Below are positions 62,255 to 64,000 of a stretch of DNA of 64,000 nt, piece after piece. The position numbers and the translations under genes were made by a program. Source of the DNA: Oerskovia paurometabola (GTDB taxonomy: Bacteria; Actinomycetota; Actinomycetes; Actinomycetales; Cellulomonadaceae); assembly GCF_016907365.1 (NCBI RefSeq), contig NZ_JAFBBV010000001.1, positions 1,922,001 through 1,986,000 of the forward strand. The letters run 5' to 3'. How positions within the stretch are numbered: the first letter of the stretch is position 1; every line of letters starts with the position of its first letter. The notes under the pieces were generated by a model. That model worked only from the letters and a program-made list of their open reading frames with translations. It did not search any database and was not told the origin of the DNA.

Positions 62255-62689
62255 TCAGTCGGCGCAGTCCGGACACAGGCCCCAGTACGTGACCTCGGCG
62301 GTGTCGATCGTGAAGCCGTTCTTCCCGCTCGGGGTGAGGCACGGTGCATGACCGACGGCGCAGTCGATGTCCGCGACGGCCCCGCACGAGCGGCACACCA
62401 CGTGGTGGTGGTTGTCGCCCAGGCGCCGCTCGTAGCGGGCCGGGTGGCCCGCAGGTTCGATGCGCCGCAGGAGGCCGTGCTCGGTGAGCGCGTTCAGGAC
62501 GTCGTAGACGGCCTGGACGGACACCGACCCGAGCACCTCGCGCGTCGCCCGCAGGACGTCGTCCGCGTCGGCGTGCTGCTGCCGGGTGACCACGTCGAGG
62601 ACCGCGAGACGGGCAGCGGTCACCCGGAGCCCGCTGTCGCGGAGCTCGGTCTCGTGGTCCGCGGGGCGGATCGTCTTGTCGGTGGGCAC
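62255..62689 (-). CDS. furA: Fur-family peroxide-sensing repressor (FurA/CatR type)
   Basis: A 144-residue winged-helix metalloregulator. [14 protein letters not shown] and [23 protein letters not shown] form the DNA-binding domain; the metal region has [17 protein letters not shown] and ends [10 protein letters not shown]. The two CxxC pairs form the structural zinc site, as in CatR/FurA. Adjacent katA is the expected target. GTG 62689 is set by a leaderless TAGAGT box, also a known trait of mycobacterial furA. A palindrome over the -35 suggests autoregulation. Confidence 0.94.
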   Translation of the reverse strand: MPTDKTIRPADHETELRDSGLRVTAARLAVLDVVTRQQHADADDVLRATREVLGSVSVQAVYDVLNALTEHGLLRRIEPAGHPARYERRLGDNHHHVVCRSCGAVADIDCAVGHAPCLTPSGKNGFTIDTAEVTYWGLCPDCAD

Positions 62690-62695
62690 GCCGCC

Positions 62696-62701
62696 ACTCT
62701 A
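62696..62701 (-). promoter_or_regulatory. -10 box of furA, leaderless type
   Basis: The minus strand reads TAGAGT, 6 nt, GTG 62689. Confidence 0.65.
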
Positions 62702-62712
62702 CCCCCATTTTC

Positions 62713-62725
62713 TGGAAGAGTTCCA
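62713..62725. promoter_or_regulatory. Candidate FurA operator
   Basis: TGGAA-GAG-TTCCA is a perfect inverted repeat covering the expected -35 of the furA promoter (about 17 nt from its -10), in an AT-rich patch (62705-62735). Its position fits autorepression of furA-katA. Confidence 0.6.
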
Positions 62726-62851
62726 TTGATGGAGGATGTCCAGTGCGTGGCGTGTCGGTGGACGAGGCGGCCCGGCGGGGTGCTTCGCCACGTCCGCCGG
62801 TGGGCGGCGCGGGGTCGAGCGGGGCGGCGTGGAGTCCCCGGACATGCGTGC

Positions 62852-62857
62852 TAGTCT
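62852..62857 (+). promoter_or_regulatory. Probable -10 of infC
   Basis: TAGTCT in an otherwise GC-rich stretch. It predicts a start of transcription near 62864 and a leader of about 275 nt. Confidence 0.5.
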
Positions 62858-62863
62858 TGGTGG

Positions 62864-63139
62864 CTGACCGACCCGTACGTTCTCGTCGAGGCTCCAGCTG
62901 GTGCTTCGAAGAGTCGAGTACGGGTGCGCAAAGTGGATTCCATCCCACCTGAGCTTCAACTGCTGACGATCGTCACGACAGAGGCCGGGTCTCGGTCCGG
63001 AGCGTCGCCGTTCTTCACGGTGGCGCGACGGTGTGTTCGTCGCACCCGCGACGACCCGATCGATGGCCTCCTCCTGCGCTCTGGGACGGGGGCCTTTCCC
63101 GTTCCTGGTGGTCTACCGACGACTTCCTAGGAGCATCAC
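62864..63139 (+). ncRNA. Structured infC leader
   Basis: No gene is convincing here. Hairpins: ACCCGTAC (62871-62878) with GTACGGGT (62918-62925) closes a 55-nt element; GCGACG/CGTCGC (63025-63043); and GGGACGGG with CCCGTTCC near 63083-63106. The ribosome binding site AGGAG is at 63129-63133. Leaders of this size upstream of infC often hold attenuators responding to ribosomal protein L20 or translation stress. No terminator-antiterminator pair could be proved. Confidence 0.5.
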
Positions 63140-64000
63140 ATCAGCGAGCCTCGCATCAACGATCGGATCCGTGTCCCCGAGGTCCGACTCGTCGGCCCAG
63201 GTGGGGAGCAGGTCGGCGTCGTCCGCATTGAGGTCGCCCTGAGCCTTGCCCAGGACGCTGACCTCGACCTGGTGGAGGTCGCCCCCGACGCACGCCCGCC
63301 GGTGTGCAAGCTCATGGACTACGGCAAGTTCAAGTACGAGTCGGACATGAAGGCCCGTGAGGCTCGCCGGAACCAGGCGAACACGGTCCTCAAGGAGATC
63401 CGTTTCCGTCTGAAGATCGACCCGCACGACTACGGCACCAAGAAGGGCCACGTCGAGCGCTTCCTCGCTGCGGGCGACAAGGTCAAGGTCATGATCATGT
63501 TCCGCGGCCGTGAGCAGTCGCGCCCGGAGATGGGTGTCCGCCTCCTGCAGCGCCTCGCCGACGACGTCGCCGAGCTCGGTTTCATCGAGAGCATGCCCAA
63601 GCAGGACGGGCGCAACATGGTCATGGTGCTCGGCCCGGTCAAGAAGAAGGCCGAGGCCAAGAGCGAGCAGCGCAAGCGTGCTCAGGAGGCCGAGCCCCGC
63701 CCGACGAAGTCGGCCGCCAAGCCCGCTCCGGTCGAGGTCTCCGAGGAGCCCGCGGACGGCGACGACGTACCCTTCGAGGTGCAGGTCGCCGAGGCCGCCG
63801 AGCTCGTCGCGTCGGCCGAGGCCGCTGCCGCGGCCAAGGCTGCTGCCGCTCCTGAGCCGGCTCCCGCACCTGCCGCCGCGCCGGTGGCCGCACCCAAGGC
63901 TGCCCCCCGTGCAGCAGCGCCCAAGGCCGCAGCGCCCAAGGCCGCTGCCCCGGCCGCCACGCCCAAGCCTGCGACGGCGCCCAAGCCCGTCGCGGTGCCG
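63140..64000 (+). CDS. infC: Translation initiation factor IF-3, non-canonical AUC start, 3' end outside the window
   Basis: IF-3 binds the 30S subunit, blocks 50S joining and rejects non-canonical start codons. The frame reads [19 protein letters not shown], then [42 protein letters not shown] and [16 protein letters not shown], a full IF-3. An in-frame TAG at 63128-63130 and the lack of any ATG, GTG or TTG before the core place the start at ATC 63140, 6 nt after AGGAG. Beyond about residue 175 an Ala/Pro/Lys-rich tail with KAAAP repeats runs at least 110 residues and leaves the window. Confidence 0.95.
   Translation, partial: MSEPRINDRIRVPEVRLVGPGGEQVGVVRIEVALSLAQDADLDLVEVAPDARPPVCKLMDYGKFKYESDMKAREARRNQANTVLKEIRFRLKIDPHDYGTKKGHVERFLAAGDKVKVMIMFRGREQSRPEMGVRLLQRLADDVAELGFIESMPKQDGRNMVMVLGPVKKKAEAKSEQRKRAQEAEPRPTKSAAKPAPVEVSEEPADGDDVPFEVQVAEAAELVASAEAAAAAKAAAAPEPAPAPAAAPVAAPKAAPRAAAPKAAAPKAAAPAATPKPATAPKPVAVP

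Noticed and set aside
62168-62854. A 228-codon plus-strand frame over furA
   Set aside because: Antisense to a clear Fur-family gene, with no motif of its own.
1-64000. CRISPR arrays, insertion sequences, prophage, tRNA or rRNA genes
   Set aside because: None found on reading: repeats present are coding repeats, operators or hairpins, and no transposase, integrase or tRNA-like fold was recognised.

Overview
The window is a very GC-rich actinobacterial chromosome segment. Gene content and order fit a Cellulomonadaceae or Promicromonosporaceae type Micrococcales bacterium (Cellulomonas, Oerskovia, Cellulosimicrobium and relatives). The main clues are the actinobacterial division/wall cluster with DUF3040, sepF, yggT and divIVA, SAV_6107-DinB, DUF5302, DUF1844 next to infC, and a MurE lacking the meso-DAP motif. 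Nothing looks like a phage, insertion sequence, CRISPR array, tRNA or rRNA, so this is core chromosome with a few accessory genes.

Layout. 1-5 kb: partial aldo/keto reductase, DUF5302, serA, and a HelD/HelR-type helicase. 5-9 kb: a signalling cluster of a receiver-SpoIIE phosphatase, a CHASE3 histidine kinase and a stand-alone receiver whose core strand is partly deleted. 9-13.5 kb: PAC2 protein, cold-shock protein, spermidine-synthase-like protein, then an SOS unit (perfect LexA box, HEPN protein, DNA polymerase IV). 13.6-18.6 kb: DUF3040 and a MoxR-DUF58-transglutaminase operon on the opposite strand. 18.9-38.5 kb: the division and cell wall (dcw) cluster mraZ-rsmH-ftsL-ftsI-murE-murF-mraY-murD-ftsW-murG-murC-ftsQ-ftsZ-yfiH-sepF-yggT-divIVA, with many 1-4 nt overlaps. 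38.7-46.4 kb: DksA-like protein, lspA, rluD, GNAT, dnaE, Nudix, flavin/F420 oxidoreductase, S4 protein. 46.5-57.9 kb: histidine genes hisD and hisC-hisB-x-hisH-hisA-sseB, split by a block holding a RecQ-phosphoribosyltransferase helicase, a zinc alcohol dehydrogenase with a Rex-like operator, a membrane protein and a Rieske lipoprotein. 58-64 kb: GerW-like protein, lipoprotein protease, membrane coiled-coil protein, DUF1844, katA, furA, and infC, which runs off the right edge.

How the genes work together. The dcw cluster makes lipid II (murE, murF, murD, murC, mraY, murG) and the septal machinery (ftsL, ftsI, ftsW, ftsQ, ftsZ, sepF, divIVA), with mraZ as local regulator. The his genes supply histidine. 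FurA and KatA form a redox-responsive pair. HEPN-DinB is a DNA-damage unit. About a dozen genes share one start architecture, a TAnnnT box followed 6-7 nt later by ATG or GTG, which predicts leaderless mRNAs; it was used here to choose starts. Convergent gene pairs are mostly separated by long perfect hairpins.

Most notable: infC has no canonical start and appears to begin at AUC; the Rcp1-like receiver has lost five residues of its beta-3 strand; the DksA-like protein keeps one of four zinc cysteines; MurE carries DDPH instead of DNPR; a Rex-like operator lies upstream of adhP; and a HEPN protein is placed under SOS control with Pol IV. All functional calls rest on reading motifs by eye; no database search was run.
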